A DNA stretch of 64,000 nt from Acholeplasmataceae bacterium (GTDB lineage: Bacteria; Bacillota_I; Bacilli_A; Acholeplasmatales; Acholeplasmataceae): contig JAUVXD010000009.1 of the NCBI GenBank assembly GCA_030603805.1, positions 17,147 to 81,146 of the forward strand, given 5' to 3'. Position 1 is the stretch's first letter, and the number at the start of each line of letters is the position of its first letter. The position numbers and the translations under genes are program-made. Below, in pieces: positions 43,401 through 50,939 of this stretch. The notes under the pieces are model-generated. The model saw nothing but the letters and a program-made list of their open reading frames with translations, did no database searches and was not told the origin of the DNA.

Positions 43401-45365
43401 ATTTAAGTATACCCATCCATAATCTGGGGATAAGGTAGGTAGATGATCTTCCCACCAATCAAGATTGAGCATTTCAACATCAAAAATGAGAAATGAACTT
43501 GCTAAGTTTTGCTTATTGAGCGAGCCTGTGGTTGATAACCCAGCTGCATAGATATTTTCTGCAATTTGAACAGATAAATCGCCTGATACATGTCCAAAAT
43601 CGCGATTGGTAGAAACCATGACACCCGTGAGCATAACATTTTTAACAGATACGCCTGACAAAGACTGATTTCTGCCGACAATACCACCTAAATACTGTGC
43701 AGTCGATAAATCGACATCTAAGACAGCACGTTCTATTTGGATGCTCACGGTACCCTTAATTTCACCATAAAGACCACCAACACGATTTTGTCCTCTAACA
43801 GTAACACCTTTTAAATTGATATCAGCAATCAAGACATGACCACCATCTGTCATACCAATAAGCCCGCCTGAAGCAGAACTTTGATTCGTGACTGTTGTGT
43901 TTTCGATCAGTATTTGATTAATGGATACTGTGTTACCTGGTTTTGTATAACCAATGAGTGCGCCAACACCGTTGGATGAATTACCTAAAATAGACGAGTT
44001 CATCAGTTTTACATTTTGAATTTGAACATTGGTCCCGTCGGTTTCTCCAATTAAAATACCCGCACGATTGGTTGAGGTTATATTGAAGTTATCTATGATT
44101 AAATCAAAAATTGTAAAGTTATTCACTCTTGAAAATAGACCTGTACGATCAGTACCATGTAAGGTAAGATTCGATAATGTTTTACCATTACCATTAATTG
44201 TGCCTTTGAAATTATGATTTGTATAGGTCCAAGTATGATTTGCAAAATCAATGTCATTTGCAATGTAATAAAGGCCATCTAAACCACTGTTAGATAGTTG
44301 ATTAAATTCTTGTGCCGTTGATATGGGTATGCCATCTGGAATAACGATGATGACTTCCCATTTGGCATAGAGTGTTAAATTAGACTCTATTTCTGTTTGT
44401 AGGTTAAAAGGAATTAAAAGTGTTTGATCGATATACCAACCTATAAAGGTGTGTCCCGATTTTACTGGTTCAGGTAAACTTGATAACACACTACCAAAAG
44501 GAATCCCTGTGATTGGCGGTAAAGTAGGTTCAAGATTATCAAAATCAATCGTGAAAGTGATTTCTTCTATGGCTTGCCATTTTGCATAAAGCATCAAATC
44601 ATGTTGTATGGTTGAGCCTAAAACAAATAGCATGGTCTTTAACTCATCTAAATACCAGCCTAGGAACATATAGCCAGTTCTTATAGGGTCTGGTAAAACA
44701 TCGATGGTTTCACCTTCAGGTATTGAAGTGATGGCTGCTAAAGGCAATCCACCTTGAGTATCAAATGTAATACGATAAATATTTTCGATCAAAACTTCTT
44801 CCCATTTGGCATGAAGCGTTAACGAAGATGTTAATATTTGATTAAAATGATAGGGTGTGGAAAAGGATGCTTCTAAATACCACCCAATAAATACAAAACC
44901 CTCTTTTGTGGGTGGTATTGGTGAAAGGACGATTGCACCTTCTTGATATTGCTTGCTTTCAATTAAAGTTCCACCATATGTCATAAAATTCACTGTAAAA
45001 AAAGATTGTTCTTCAGCAAGAGCACGCACGACGACTAAAAAGGTTTTCGTGACACTGACACCCTCTTTTGAAAGTGTTGCAATCAGTTCAACTGTTTGAT
45101 CTCCAAATTCATGAGATGGTCTTGTAACGATACCCATCGATGTAATCCAAGTTGAATTAGATGACCAAGAGACTTCAACTTGCTGCCCAAGTACTTCAAG
45201 TGACTGAATTAAGTTTAGATTAATTTCTGTCTCTAAAGGTAAAATAATAGCTTCTGATGCCTGGGTTAAAAAAGCTTCTATGTCTTCCTTATTGTCATTT
45301 TGACATGCAATGAGGGTCATTGCTATGGTGATGATGAAGATGACTAAGATGAGTTTTTGTTTCAT
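40464..45365 (-). CDS. Giant pectate lyase (PL1) lipoprotein with InlB-type repeats, GLUG-like and Ig-like domains
   Basis: 1633 residues. Lipobox LIAC (Cys21). Then, approximately: an atrophied bacterial Ig domain (25-115); three InlB-type B-repeats (120-340), each ending in FIGWY...YAKWE; a GLUG-like beta-helical region (355-600); three more B-repeat-like units (680-875); a jelly-roll or laminin-G-like domain (880-1095); a second Ig domain with ITWTSSNPAVITNQGVVT (1100-1190); and a C-terminal PL1 pectate-lyase domain (1200-1633). PL1 hallmarks are NIVIRNLKFDELW, GIWFDHMTLGKAYDGLIDFKAG and RFPRLRGGNVHIFN with the catalytic-type Arg. It would cleave pectin outside the cell. Monocistronic, strong promoter with cre-like site. 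Enzymatic activity is not proven. Confidence 0.85.
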   Translation of the reverse strand: MKQKLILVIFIITIAMTLIACQNDNKEDIEAFLTQASEAIILPLETEINLNLIQSLEVLGQQVEVSWSSNSTWITSMGIVTRPSHEFGDQTVELIATLSKEGVSVTKTFLVVVRALAEEQSFFTVNFMTYGGTLIESKQYQEGAIVLSPIPPTKEGFVFIGWYLEASFSTPYHFNQILTSSLTLHAKWEEVLIENIYRITFDTQGGLPLAAITSIPEGETIDVLPDPIRTGYMFLGWYLDELKTMLFVLGSTIQHDLMLYAKWQAIEEITFTIDFDNLEPTLPPITGIPFGSVLSSLPEPVKSGHTFIGWYIDQTLLIPFNLQTEIESNLTLYAKWEVIIVIPDGIPISTAQEFNQLSNSGLDGLYYIANDIDFANHTWTYTNHNFKGTINGNGKTLSNLTLHGTDRTGLFSRVNNFTIFDLIIDNFNITSTNRAGILIGETDGTNVQIQNVKLMNSSILGNSSNGVGALIGYTKPGNTVSINQILIENTTVTNQSSASGGLIGMTDGGHVLIADINLKGVTVRGQNRVGGLYGEIKGTVSIQIERAVLDVDLSTAQYLGGIVGRNQSLSGVSVKNVMLTGVMVSTNRDFGHVSGDLSVQIAENIYAAGLSTTGSLNKQNLASSFLIFDVEMLNLDWWEDHLPTLSPDYGWVYLNHFYHLSTLGFSPKDSHPVTLIIGFGQTEVILYVKENTTLTVPPNPNHPGFLFIGWYQDASLAVPFDFNQMITEPQTLYAKWEALPTYTVSVNGILQIVSEGEFATEPDTPQILGKIFIGWYIGDVPFDFQTPITSNLNIIPLYQDATLYEITFNTGLGSIVAPISFYENQPILQLPRPELEGYRFVNWYIDETLLTPLTQIYLYSDLILYAKYTALGELIFEESFTYLEGTNLASTSWMETKPGQAIIENGLLLLTETATEAIYEQSLSVLADGRYVLVFDFKQGIGGASFTIELIHQNTRIFTVGANRANRFTYRNQDGSETAVPASTLSVIPNVIHQAIVVFDTTYDTYKYYVRVESQLLEITPSSGVGFASSLDPNKIRIRVVGHNNLPSSEPITYLDNILIESTSETLQGKSVYDPEAPIDYEVLIQTINQELSIPFQNDVRSNLFLVQMMYNVPITWTSSNPAVITNQGVVTRDEQDDIHVSMTATISKGGITLTKEFEVLVKAISGTVDFSEDDYALAGFASGAVSIPNLKEGDPGYYVVYNAKDLMDAINAENSASKGTTAARIIEIRSNLDLGYDEVVSEFGVLKNLDRHALPKMHPILKQTGVSKIVIQDRDGSTAKYNEGLVIFSNSGHTIRHASFQIKRANNIVIRNLKFDELWEWDEATKGNYDSNDWDYFTIEQVNGIWFDHMTLGKAYDGLIDFKAGSSTIQSVVNATISYMHLVFEPNDFIKAQFDYLEANRSSYSYYNQMRNAGMSMQEIMELNSFQKKGFLLGGSELRAGNVFTLSIYNSYIKNLQDRFPRLRGGNVHIFNTIYDASDVYSMRNYVRSAYTALFLKAEYNRQLTNQALVTTENGAILLENSIIMGVSQVIKSNQVSRDHPSMTGKYMVRDSLYILDDYIFFGSSEDEGTPFVRANSEPILPFSWNFFDVLPYSNYELVPVNVLESYLNQAILGATEQPFEWLSLTGKPIHP

Positions 45366-45399
45366 GATTTCTCCTAAAAAGTCAATTAGAAACGGATTA

Positions 45400-45450
45400 A
45401 AGTAATCGTTTTCATACTTACACTATAAACAATAAAACAGGTGATGTCAA
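45400..45450 (-). promoter_or_regulatory. Pectate-lyase promoter with cre-like site at the start
   Basis: Minus strand: consensus TTGACA (45445-45450), 17 bases, TATAGT (45422-45427), then ATGAAAACGATTACTT (45400-45415), a cre match at 15 of 16, placed about 7 bp after the -10. The remainder of the 203-bp gap (45451-45530) shows nothing else clear. Confidence 0.8.
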
Positions 45451-45530
45451 TCGTTTTTCTTTAGAAAACTATTTATTTCGGACATCGTCTATCATATTAG
45501 ATGATTCAGTAAAGTGATGGACGAATCAAC

Positions 45531-45559
45531 AAAAAAGACCATCCCAAGATGATCTTTTT
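45531..45559 (-). terminator. Terminator of the leucine dehydrogenase/VOR operon
   Basis: On the minus strand AAAAAGATCATC / GATGGTCTTTTTT with a TTGG loop and one G-U pair, ending in a T-run, ten bases after the gamma-subunit stop codon. Confidence 0.88.
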
Positions 45560-45568
45560 ACTGTTTAG

Positions 45569-46105
45569 TTATTCTATCGATTCATATCCGACACAAAGTG
45601 CCTTTTGATTGACTGGAAGCATATTGAGCTTCTTTGAACCTAAGAAATATTTTAAGGATTCAATAATAACATCTTCTTTAAAAATATCGACCTTTTTAAG
45701 ATAAGCACCGAGCATCACCATATTGGCTACTTGTGGTTTTTCTAATGACTGAGCAAGTTCAGTCATTGGGACAGCATAAGCGTTCACAAGAGGTTTACTG
45801 ACTTTATTCTTAATTAAGGATGAGTTATAGAAGAGATTACCACCTTCATTGACACGATCACCGAACTTAGTCAGTGATGGTTCGTTAAAAATGAGTAGAT
45901 CGTCTGATTTTTGGAAAACTGGAGAAAAAATGGGTTTATCACTAATAATGATCGAGCAATTTGCCGTACCACCTCTAGTTTCAGGACCATATGTGGGTAC
46001 CCAAAGACTATAGAGTCCTTGTTTGGTTGCTGCATAGGCAAGAAGTTGACCAGTGAGCATCACCCCTTGACCACCGAATCCTGAAATACGAATTTTTCTA
46101 ATCAT
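45569..46105 (-). CDS. 2-oxoacid:ferredoxin oxidoreductase, gamma subunit
   Basis: 178 residues from the ATG that overlaps the beta gene by 8 bp. The family motif ISGFGGQGVMLTGQLLA is at the N-terminus, followed by YGPETRGGTANCSIIIS, both typical of the gamma subunit or domain of pyruvate/2-oxoisovalerate/2-oxoglutarate ferredoxin oxidoreductases. It completes a four-subunit enzyme with the three genes upstream. Branched-chain specificity (VOR type) is inferred from the adjacent leucine dehydrogenase. Last gene of the operon, ending at a terminator. Confidence 0.9.
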   Translation of the reverse strand: MIRKIRISGFGGQGVMLTGQLLAYAATKQGLYSLWVPTYGPETRGGTANCSIIISDKPIFSPVFQKSDDLLIFNEPSLTKFGDRVNEGGNLFYNSSLIKNKVSKPLVNAYAVPMTELAQSLEKPQVANMVMLGAYLKKVDIFKEDVIIESLKYFLGSKKLNMLPVNQKALCVGYESIE

Positions 46106-46841
46106 GTTGTTCCACATCCTTATAAACGCCAAGTGGATAAACTGGAATCATATGTTCTTTTGACCACTCGAGTGCATCTTTAGGCTTCATGCCCCAGTTA
46201 ACCGGACATGTGGATACCACTTCAATTAGAGTAAATCCTTTTTTCTCGATTTGATAGGTAAATGCTTTTTTGATTGCTTTTTTAGCTTTTCTAATGTTTC
46301 CAACATCATAAAGTGCAACACGTTCAACATAGGCTGCAGCTTCAATTTGACCAAAGATTTCAGCAATCTTTAAAGGTGCACCATGTTGCTCACGATTTCT
46401 ACCTTGTTGTGAGGTTGTAGAAACTTGTCCAATTAAAGTCGTGGGAGCCATTTGACCACCAGTCATCCCATAAGTTGCATTATTGGCTAAAATAACTGTG
46501 ATATTTTCTCCACGGTTTGCTGCATGAATGGCTTCTGCAATACCGATGGAACCTAAATCACCATCACCTTGATAGGTGAAAACAACATTATTTGGTAAGA
46601 AACGTTTGATACCTGTTGCAACCGCGGTTGCTCTGCCATGAGGTGCTTGTTGGAAATCTGTATTAAAGTACTCATATGCAAATACAGAACACCCTACTGA
46701 TGCAACACCAACAGTATGATCTAAAACATTAAGTTCTTGGAGAACTTCAGCAACAAGCTTATGTAGGATACCATGAGTACATCCTGGGCAATAGTGGGTG
46801 TTAAGTTCAGTTAGACCTGAAGATCTTTCATATCTGATCAT
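46098..46841 (-). CDS. 2-oxoacid:ferredoxin oxidoreductase, beta (thiamine-diphosphate) subunit
   Basis: 247 residues. CPGCTHGILHKL (about 18-29) is the usual N-terminal CPGCGHG motif. The thiamine-diphosphate/Mg site is GDGDLGSIGIAEAIHAANRG followed by NNATYGMTGGQ. This subunit decarboxylates the 2-oxoacid. Start overlaps the alpha stop (ATGA). The Cys residues needed for the iron-sulfur cluster in this subunit appear partly conserved (SVGCSVFAYEYFN). It works with the alpha, gamma and delta subunits encoded alongside. Substrate could be 2-oxoisovalerate, related branched oxoacids or 2-oxoglutarate. Confidence 0.92.
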   Translation of the reverse strand: MIRYERSSGLTELNTHYCPGCTHGILHKLVAEVLQELNVLDHTVGVASVGCSVFAYEYFNTDFQQAPHGRATAVATGIKRFLPNNVVFTYQGDGDLGSIGIAEAIHAANRGENITVILANNATYGMTGGQMAPTTLIGQVSTTSQQGRNREQHGAPLKIAEIFGQIEAAAYVERVALYDVGNIRKAKKAIKKAFTYQIEKKGFTLIEVVSTCPVNWGMKPKDALEWSKEHMIPVYPLGVYKDVEQHD

Positions 46842-47908
46842 TTGTCGACCACCCTTTCTTCAAAACTTAAGATGGCATCTACAATTTCTTCTGGTTCTGG
46901 GACAATACCACCTGCTCTGCCATAAAATGCGACTGGCCAACGACCTTTATTAGAAATGAGGACATCATCAAGCATTTGACCCATGCTCATTTCTGCAACG
47001 AGTAATCCCTTACAGGTGCTTGGAATTAAATCAAAAGCTTTCTTTGGATATGGCCATAAAGAGATAGGTCTAATTAGTCCAACTTTAATCCCTTTTTCAG
47101 CAAGCGTTTCAATGGCTGATCTTGCGATACGTGCAACTGTGCCATAAGCAACAATCACATATTCAGCATGATCCATATTGATCATTTCAAATCTTGTCTC
47201 ATTTTTAATCGCTTCTTTATATTTTGCTTGAAGTGCAAAATTATGTTTTTCAAGATAGATTGGATCAAGTCCAATTGAGGAAATCACATTTCTTCCTTCG
47301 TGATTTCTCATGCCACTTGAAGCCCATGTTTTTGGCTCAAGATGGCGCTTTTTAACTGGTTTATTCAAATCAACAGTTTCCATCATTTGCCCAATTAATC
47401 CATCGACAAGAATCATGACTGGATTACGATACTGGTCAGCAATATCAAAAGCTTCTTTCATGATATCAACCGTTTCTTGGATGGTTTCAGGTCCAAAGAC
47501 TATGGTTTGATAGTCGCCATTTCCACCACCACGGGTTGCTTGGAAATAGTCTGCTTGAGAAGGCTGAATGCCGCCTAAACCTGGGCCTGCTCTCATGACA
47601 GAAACAATCACACATGGAAGTTCTGAGCCCGCAATATAACTAATACCTTCTTGTTTGAGTGCAATCCCAACTGAAGATGAACTGGTCATGACTCTTGCGC
47701 CTGCACCGGCAGCACCATAAACCATGTTAATAGCTGCAACTTCTGACTCTGCTTGAACAAAGACTCTGCCTTCTTCTTCTAAAAGTTTGGATAAATATTC
47801 TGGAATTTCATTTTGAGGTGTAATAGGGTATCCAAAAAAACAGTCTACACCTGCTAAAATCGCTGCTCTGGCAATAGCTTCATTGCCCTTCATTAAGACT
47901 TTACTCAC
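46838..47908 (-). CDS. 2-oxoacid:ferredoxin oxidoreductase, alpha subunit
   Basis: 356 residues. GNEAIARAAILAGVDCFFGYPITPQNEI at the N-terminus and the QAESEVAAINMVYGAAGAGARVMTSSSS region are signatures of the alpha (pyrimidine-binding) subunit of VOR/KOR enzymes. RAGPGLGGIQPSQADYFQATRGGG matches the VorA-type group. It forms the active site with the beta subunit at their interface. Overlaps the delta gene by 8 bp and the beta gene by 4 bp, so all subunits are translationally coupled. Confidence 0.92.
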   Translation of the reverse strand: MSKVLMKGNEAIARAAILAGVDCFFGYPITPQNEIPEYLSKLLEEEGRVFVQAESEVAAINMVYGAAGAGARVMTSSSSVGIALKQEGISYIAGSELPCVIVSVMRAGPGLGGIQPSQADYFQATRGGGNGDYQTIVFGPETIQETVDIMKEAFDIADQYRNPVMILVDGLIGQMMETVDLNKPVKKRHLEPKTWASSGMRNHEGRNVISSIGLDPIYLEKHNFALQAKYKEAIKNETRFEMINMDHAEYVIVAYGTVARIARSAIETLAEKGIKVGLIRPISLWPYPKKAFDLIPSTCKGLLVAEMSMGQMLDDVLISNKGRWPVAFYGRAGGIVPEPEEIVDAILSFEERVVDK

Positions 47909-48125
47909 GTTCTAGCACCTCCACTTTAATGACAGAATCTGGACAAACAATGGCACATTGCGCACATGCAATACATTTTTCGATATCCGTTACTGAAATC
48001 AAATGATAACCATTGGCATTGATTCTATCCTTATCTAAATATAAGATTTCGACAGGGCAGAAATTGACGCATAGTTCACAGCCTTTACATGCTGCATTGT
48101 CGAAAGTTAGTTTTCCTTTCTTCAC
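47901..48125 (-). CDS. 2-oxoacid:ferredoxin oxidoreductase, delta subunit (2[4Fe-4S] ferredoxin)
   Basis: 74 residues with two complete CxxCxxCxxxCP cluster motifs: CKGCELCVNFCP (about 13-24) and CIACAQCAIVCP (about 51-62). It passes electrons from the catalytic subunits to external ferredoxin. Its position first among the VOR genes, 11 bp after leucine dehydrogenase, is typical of four-subunit enzymes. Confidence 0.93.
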   Translation of the reverse strand: MKKGKLTFDNAACKGCELCVNFCPVEILYLDKDRINANGYHLISVTDIEKCIACAQCAIVCPDSVIKVEVLERE

Positions 48126-48136
48126 ATCATCACTCC

Positions 48137-49216
48137 CTATCTTTTAATATAATTGTCTTGTACGTTGTTAATCAGTTCAATTCTCTTCTTAGCAAATACT
48201 TTTGCTGCAAGTTGTGTATGAATATTTTCTGTTTCAGCAATTTGGAATATTTGAAGTAATCTGTCATAGATCTTTTCAATATCTCTTGTTGCACGACCAA
48301 TGTTATATTCTTTAAGTTCGTGGTAAACGTTAATTAATCCACCTGCATTAATAACAAAGTCAGGTGCATATAAAATACCTTGATCTTTGAGCATATTGCC
48401 ATGAATGTCTTCTTCAAGTAAGACGTTATTTGCAGTACCTGCAACAATTTTAGCCTTAATTTGAGGAATAGTTTTATCATCTAGAACGCCACCAAGTGCA
48501 CAAGGTGCAAACACATCAACTTCAAGACCATAAATATCTTGTGGTGCAACAAACTCAACTTCTGGATGTTCTTTTTTAAGACGATCGATATGTTTTTGAT
48601 TGATTTCTGTGAAATAGATCTTTTTAGCTTTCATTTCAACAAGTTTTTTGATTAAGTAATAACCTGTTTGACCTGCGCCTTGCACAGCATAGGTATAATT
48701 TGAAATGGTTTCATCTTTAAACTTGTATTGGAGTGCCGCACGGATGCCGTGAAATGCACCAAGTGCTGTCATTGGAGAAGGATTGCCTGATTTACCTTCA
48801 AGACCAACGACATAATCTGTTTCCATAGCAACAAAGTCCATATCTTTCGTGCTTGTGTTAACATCTTCAGCAGTAATATATCTGCCATTTAAACTTTGAA
48901 CATAACGACCTAATGCTCTAAAATAACCTTCACTCTTAACTTTTTCTGGATCACCGATTAAAACAGTTTTTCCCCCACCTAAGTTAAGTCCTGCAGCTGC
49001 AGCTTTGTAGGTCATCCCACGTGCGAGTCTCAAACAGTCAACAACAGCTGCTTCTTCACTTTCATAATTCCACAATCTAGTTCCACCAAGGGCTGGTCCT
49101 AACGTGGTATTATGAATGCACGTAATCCCCTTCAATCCTGTGGTCTTGTCATAAAAATAGACGACCTGTTCATAACGATGTTTTTCCATGTACTCAAAAT
49201 GCTTAAATTCGCTCAT
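48137..49216 (-). CDS. Leucine/valine dehydrogenase (Glu/Leu/Phe/Val dehydrogenase family)
   Basis: 359 residues, the length of leucine dehydrogenases rather than glutamate dehydrogenases (about 450). The N-terminal GPALGGTRLWNY and catalytic-Lys region AAAAGLNLGGGKTVLIGDP are typical of Leu/Val/Phe dehydrogenases. The NAD-binding fold starts with YAVQGAGQTGYYL. It deaminates branched-chain amino acids to 2-oxoacids with NAD. Cotranscribed with the four VOR subunits, so the pathway leucine to 4-methyl-2-oxopentanoate to isovaleryl-CoA plus reduced ferredoxin is likely. GGGAG precedes the ATG. The promoter carries a cre-like site and a separate palindrome. Confidence 0.92.
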   Translation of the reverse strand: MSEFKHFEYMEKHRYEQVVYFYDKTTGLKGITCIHNTTLGPALGGTRLWNYESEEAAVVDCLRLARGMTYKAAAAGLNLGGGKTVLIGDPEKVKSEGYFRALGRYVQSLNGRYITAEDVNTSTKDMDFVAMETDYVVGLEGKSGNPSPMTALGAFHGIRAALQYKFKDETISNYTYAVQGAGQTGYYLIKKLVEMKAKKIYFTEINQKHIDRLKKEHPEVEFVAPQDIYGLEVDVFAPCALGGVLDDKTIPQIKAKIVAGTANNVLLEEDIHGNMLKDQGILYAPDFVINAGGLINVYHELKEYNIGRATRDIEKIYDRLLQIFQIAETENIHTQLAAKVFAKKRIELINNVQDNYIKR

Positions 49217-49234
49217 AATAATCTCCCTTCAATT

Positions 49235-49289
49235 TTAAAAGCGCTTACACAAAAGTATTATAACATACCTTATATGATTTATCATATAA
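49235..49289 (-). promoter_or_regulatory. Leucine dehydrogenase/VOR operon promoter with cre-like site and palindrome
   Basis: Minus-strand extended -10 TGTTATAAT (TATAAT at 49257-49262). Downstream, GTGTAAGCGCTTTTAA (49235-49250) matches cre at 14 of 16. Upstream, arms TTATATGAT and ATCATATAA separated by two bases (49270-49289) cover the -35 region and may bind a second regulator. Confidence 0.65.
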
Positions 49290-49345
49290 TTTTTTAGAAT
49301 TTTGTGGAAAGATTTTTTGTGTGTTTTCCCTTGCTTTTTTTATTA

Positions 49346-49382
49346 AGAAAAAAGATGATAACCTTATCTTGGCATCATCTTA
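49346..49382 (-). terminator. Terminator downstream of the CAT-like gene
   Basis: On the minus strand AAGATGATGCC / GGTTATCATCTT, an imperfect stem, followed by TTTTTTC. It overlaps the CAT-like stop codon. The remaining gap to the leucine dehydrogenase promoter holds only AT-rich sequence. Confidence 0.75.
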
Positions 49383-50009
49383 TTCGAACTGATTCAGTTT
49401 TTCTTGAAGCTTTGTAATCAATTTGCCAATATGAAGTCCATCGACGAACGCATGATGCACTTCGATAGAAAATGGCATAATTTTTTTGCCTTGAATATCT
49501 TCAAATTTACCCCAACAGCATTTAGGAATTGCATCATATTTATCCAAATTTTTAGCATGGGATACTTGGGTATAGGATGCCCAAGGAAATGATGTGATAT
49601 AAACAAGATCGATTCGTTGTTCTTCTTTTAGATCAATAAATGTTGATCCTTGAAGCTTGGATTTTTCTTTAGCCTTATGATTGAACGTTTTAAGATCTGA
49701 ATCGATATTGAGCGTGACAATTTTAAATTGATCACTTCCCTCAATTTGATCTGTAAATGAAGGGTGGATCATATCCATTAAATAGGGTTCTGCATCTATA
49801 AATCTATATTTGAAATTCTCTATAGAATTCATAATGTCGAGCAATGTATGAATCATGGATAGATAAAAAGAGAGTCCCTCTTTTTTGACATAGTGGTAAA
49901 GCTTTGTCACATCCAGTTGAAATGTCATTAAATAGGTTGGTAAATCAACATGTTGATAAAATTGATATGTCTCTTTTCTTGACCATGAATCTATATGAAT
50001 TTTATTCAT
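49380..50009 (-). CDS. Chloramphenicol acetyltransferase-like (CAT) protein
   Basis: 209 residues, the CAT length. The active site signature EVHHAFVDGLHIG (about 184-196) has the catalytic His and the structural Asp. YITSFPWASYTQ (about 137-148) corresponds to the ISxxPWxSFT substrate-pocket segment of classical CAT. The N-terminus IDSWSRKETYQFYQ also fits. Trimeric cytosolic acetyltransferases of this fold inactivate chloramphenicol, but chromosomal relatives can have other substrates. It overlaps the esterase gene by 8 bp and sits in a three-gene unit with msrB. No mobile-element signs are seen around it. Confidence 0.87.
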   Translation of the reverse strand: MNKIHIDSWSRKETYQFYQHVDLPTYLMTFQLDVTKLYHYVKKEGLSFYLSMIHTLLDIMNSIENFKYRFIDAEPYLMDMIHPSFTDQIEGSDQFKIVTLNIDSDLKTFNHKAKEKSKLQGSTFIDLKEEQRIDLVYITSFPWASYTQVSHAKNLDKYDAIPKCCWGKFEDIQGKKIMPFSIEVHHAFVDGLHIGKLITKLQEKLNQFE

Positions 50010-50931
50010 TTTTAAATGTCTCCTTTAAAAATTCAATCCGATGTCCTATCATCCGTTTCACCATACGACTAAAGAATGCGGCATCGTAGCCGTGAACTGT
50101 TCTTCTGGTATGATATTCGATAACCTTGACACCCGCTTGTTCAAGTTTTCTTGCATAATCGATGGCTTCATCTCTTAAGCAGTCATAATGTGCTGTTTCA
50201 ATATAGGTGGTGGGCATATTGTAAACTTCTGCTAAAGATGGAGATGCATACTGAAGCATGCCAAAATCACCTTGTCTTAAGTAGAGTTCCCACATGCTTT
50301 TATTTAAAATAGAATTCCACATGGGTGTATCTGTATAAGCTTGAATTGAATCAGAATCTTGTTTCACATCAATGACGGGATAAATCAATAATTGTTTATG
50401 AATTTTTGGTCCATTGTGGTCTCTTGCATAGAGTGCAACTGCAGTCGCAAGATTTCCTCCTGCTGAATCTCCTGCAACCGTGATATCATCAATGTCAATG
50501 TTTAGAAAATCCGCATGCTCTTTCATCCATAAAAGTGCATGATAACAGTCAAGGAGTGCTGCAGGAAACGGAAACTTAGGTGTTAAATGATACTTCACAT
50601 AAACAGCTTTGTGTCCTGAAGCCATAATCATTTGATTAACCATACTTAAATGCACAGGGGTGCCTTCCATTTGAAAGCCACCACCATGGATATATAAAAG
50701 TCCTGGAGCCATACCTTCTTGGTTTTTTTTCTCAAAGACAGTGACTTTGACTTTCATATGGTTATAACCACGAATGATGTAATGCTTTTGACGAATGCCT
50801 TTTTTTGGCTTATAGAAAATCATGGTCAAGTTAATGACCAAATTTGCAAAAAACCGTCTGCTATTGGTGTACTTCTTGAACCTAAGTGGCTTAAGAAATC
50901 TAAGTTCCTTATCAACATGATACTGATTCAT
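50002..50931 (-). CDS. Alpha/beta-hydrolase, hormone-sensitive-lipase-type esterase
   Basis: 309 residues. The oxyanion-hole motif is YIHGGGFQ (about 78-85), and the nucleophile Ser lies in AGDSAGGN (about 150-157). The Asp is probably in HYDCLRDEAIDYA, and the catalytic His in RRTVHGYDA near 283-291. This is the HSL (family IV) esterase pattern. A hydrophobic N-terminal stretch (RRFFANLVINLTMIFY) may contact the membrane, but no clear signal peptide is present. It would hydrolyse short acyl esters. SD is strong but close to the ATG. Operon with msrB (8 bp upstream) and the CAT-like gene (8 bp overlap). Confidence 0.87.
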   Translation of the reverse strand: MNQYHVDKELRFLKPLRFKKYTNSRRFFANLVINLTMIFYKPKKGIRQKHYIIRGYNHMKVKVTVFEKKNQEGMAPGLLYIHGGGFQMEGTPVHLSMVNQMIMASGHKAVYVKYHLTPKFPFPAALLDCYHALLWMKEHADFLNIDIDDITVAGDSAGGNLATAVALYARDHNGPKIHKQLLIYPVIDVKQDSDSIQAYTDTPMWNSILNKSMWELYLRQGDFGMLQYASPSLAEVYNMPTTYIETAHYDCLRDEAIDYARKLEQAGVKVIEYHTRRTVHGYDAAFFSRMVKRMIGHRIEFLKETFKNE

Positions 50932-50939
50932 GAATCCCC

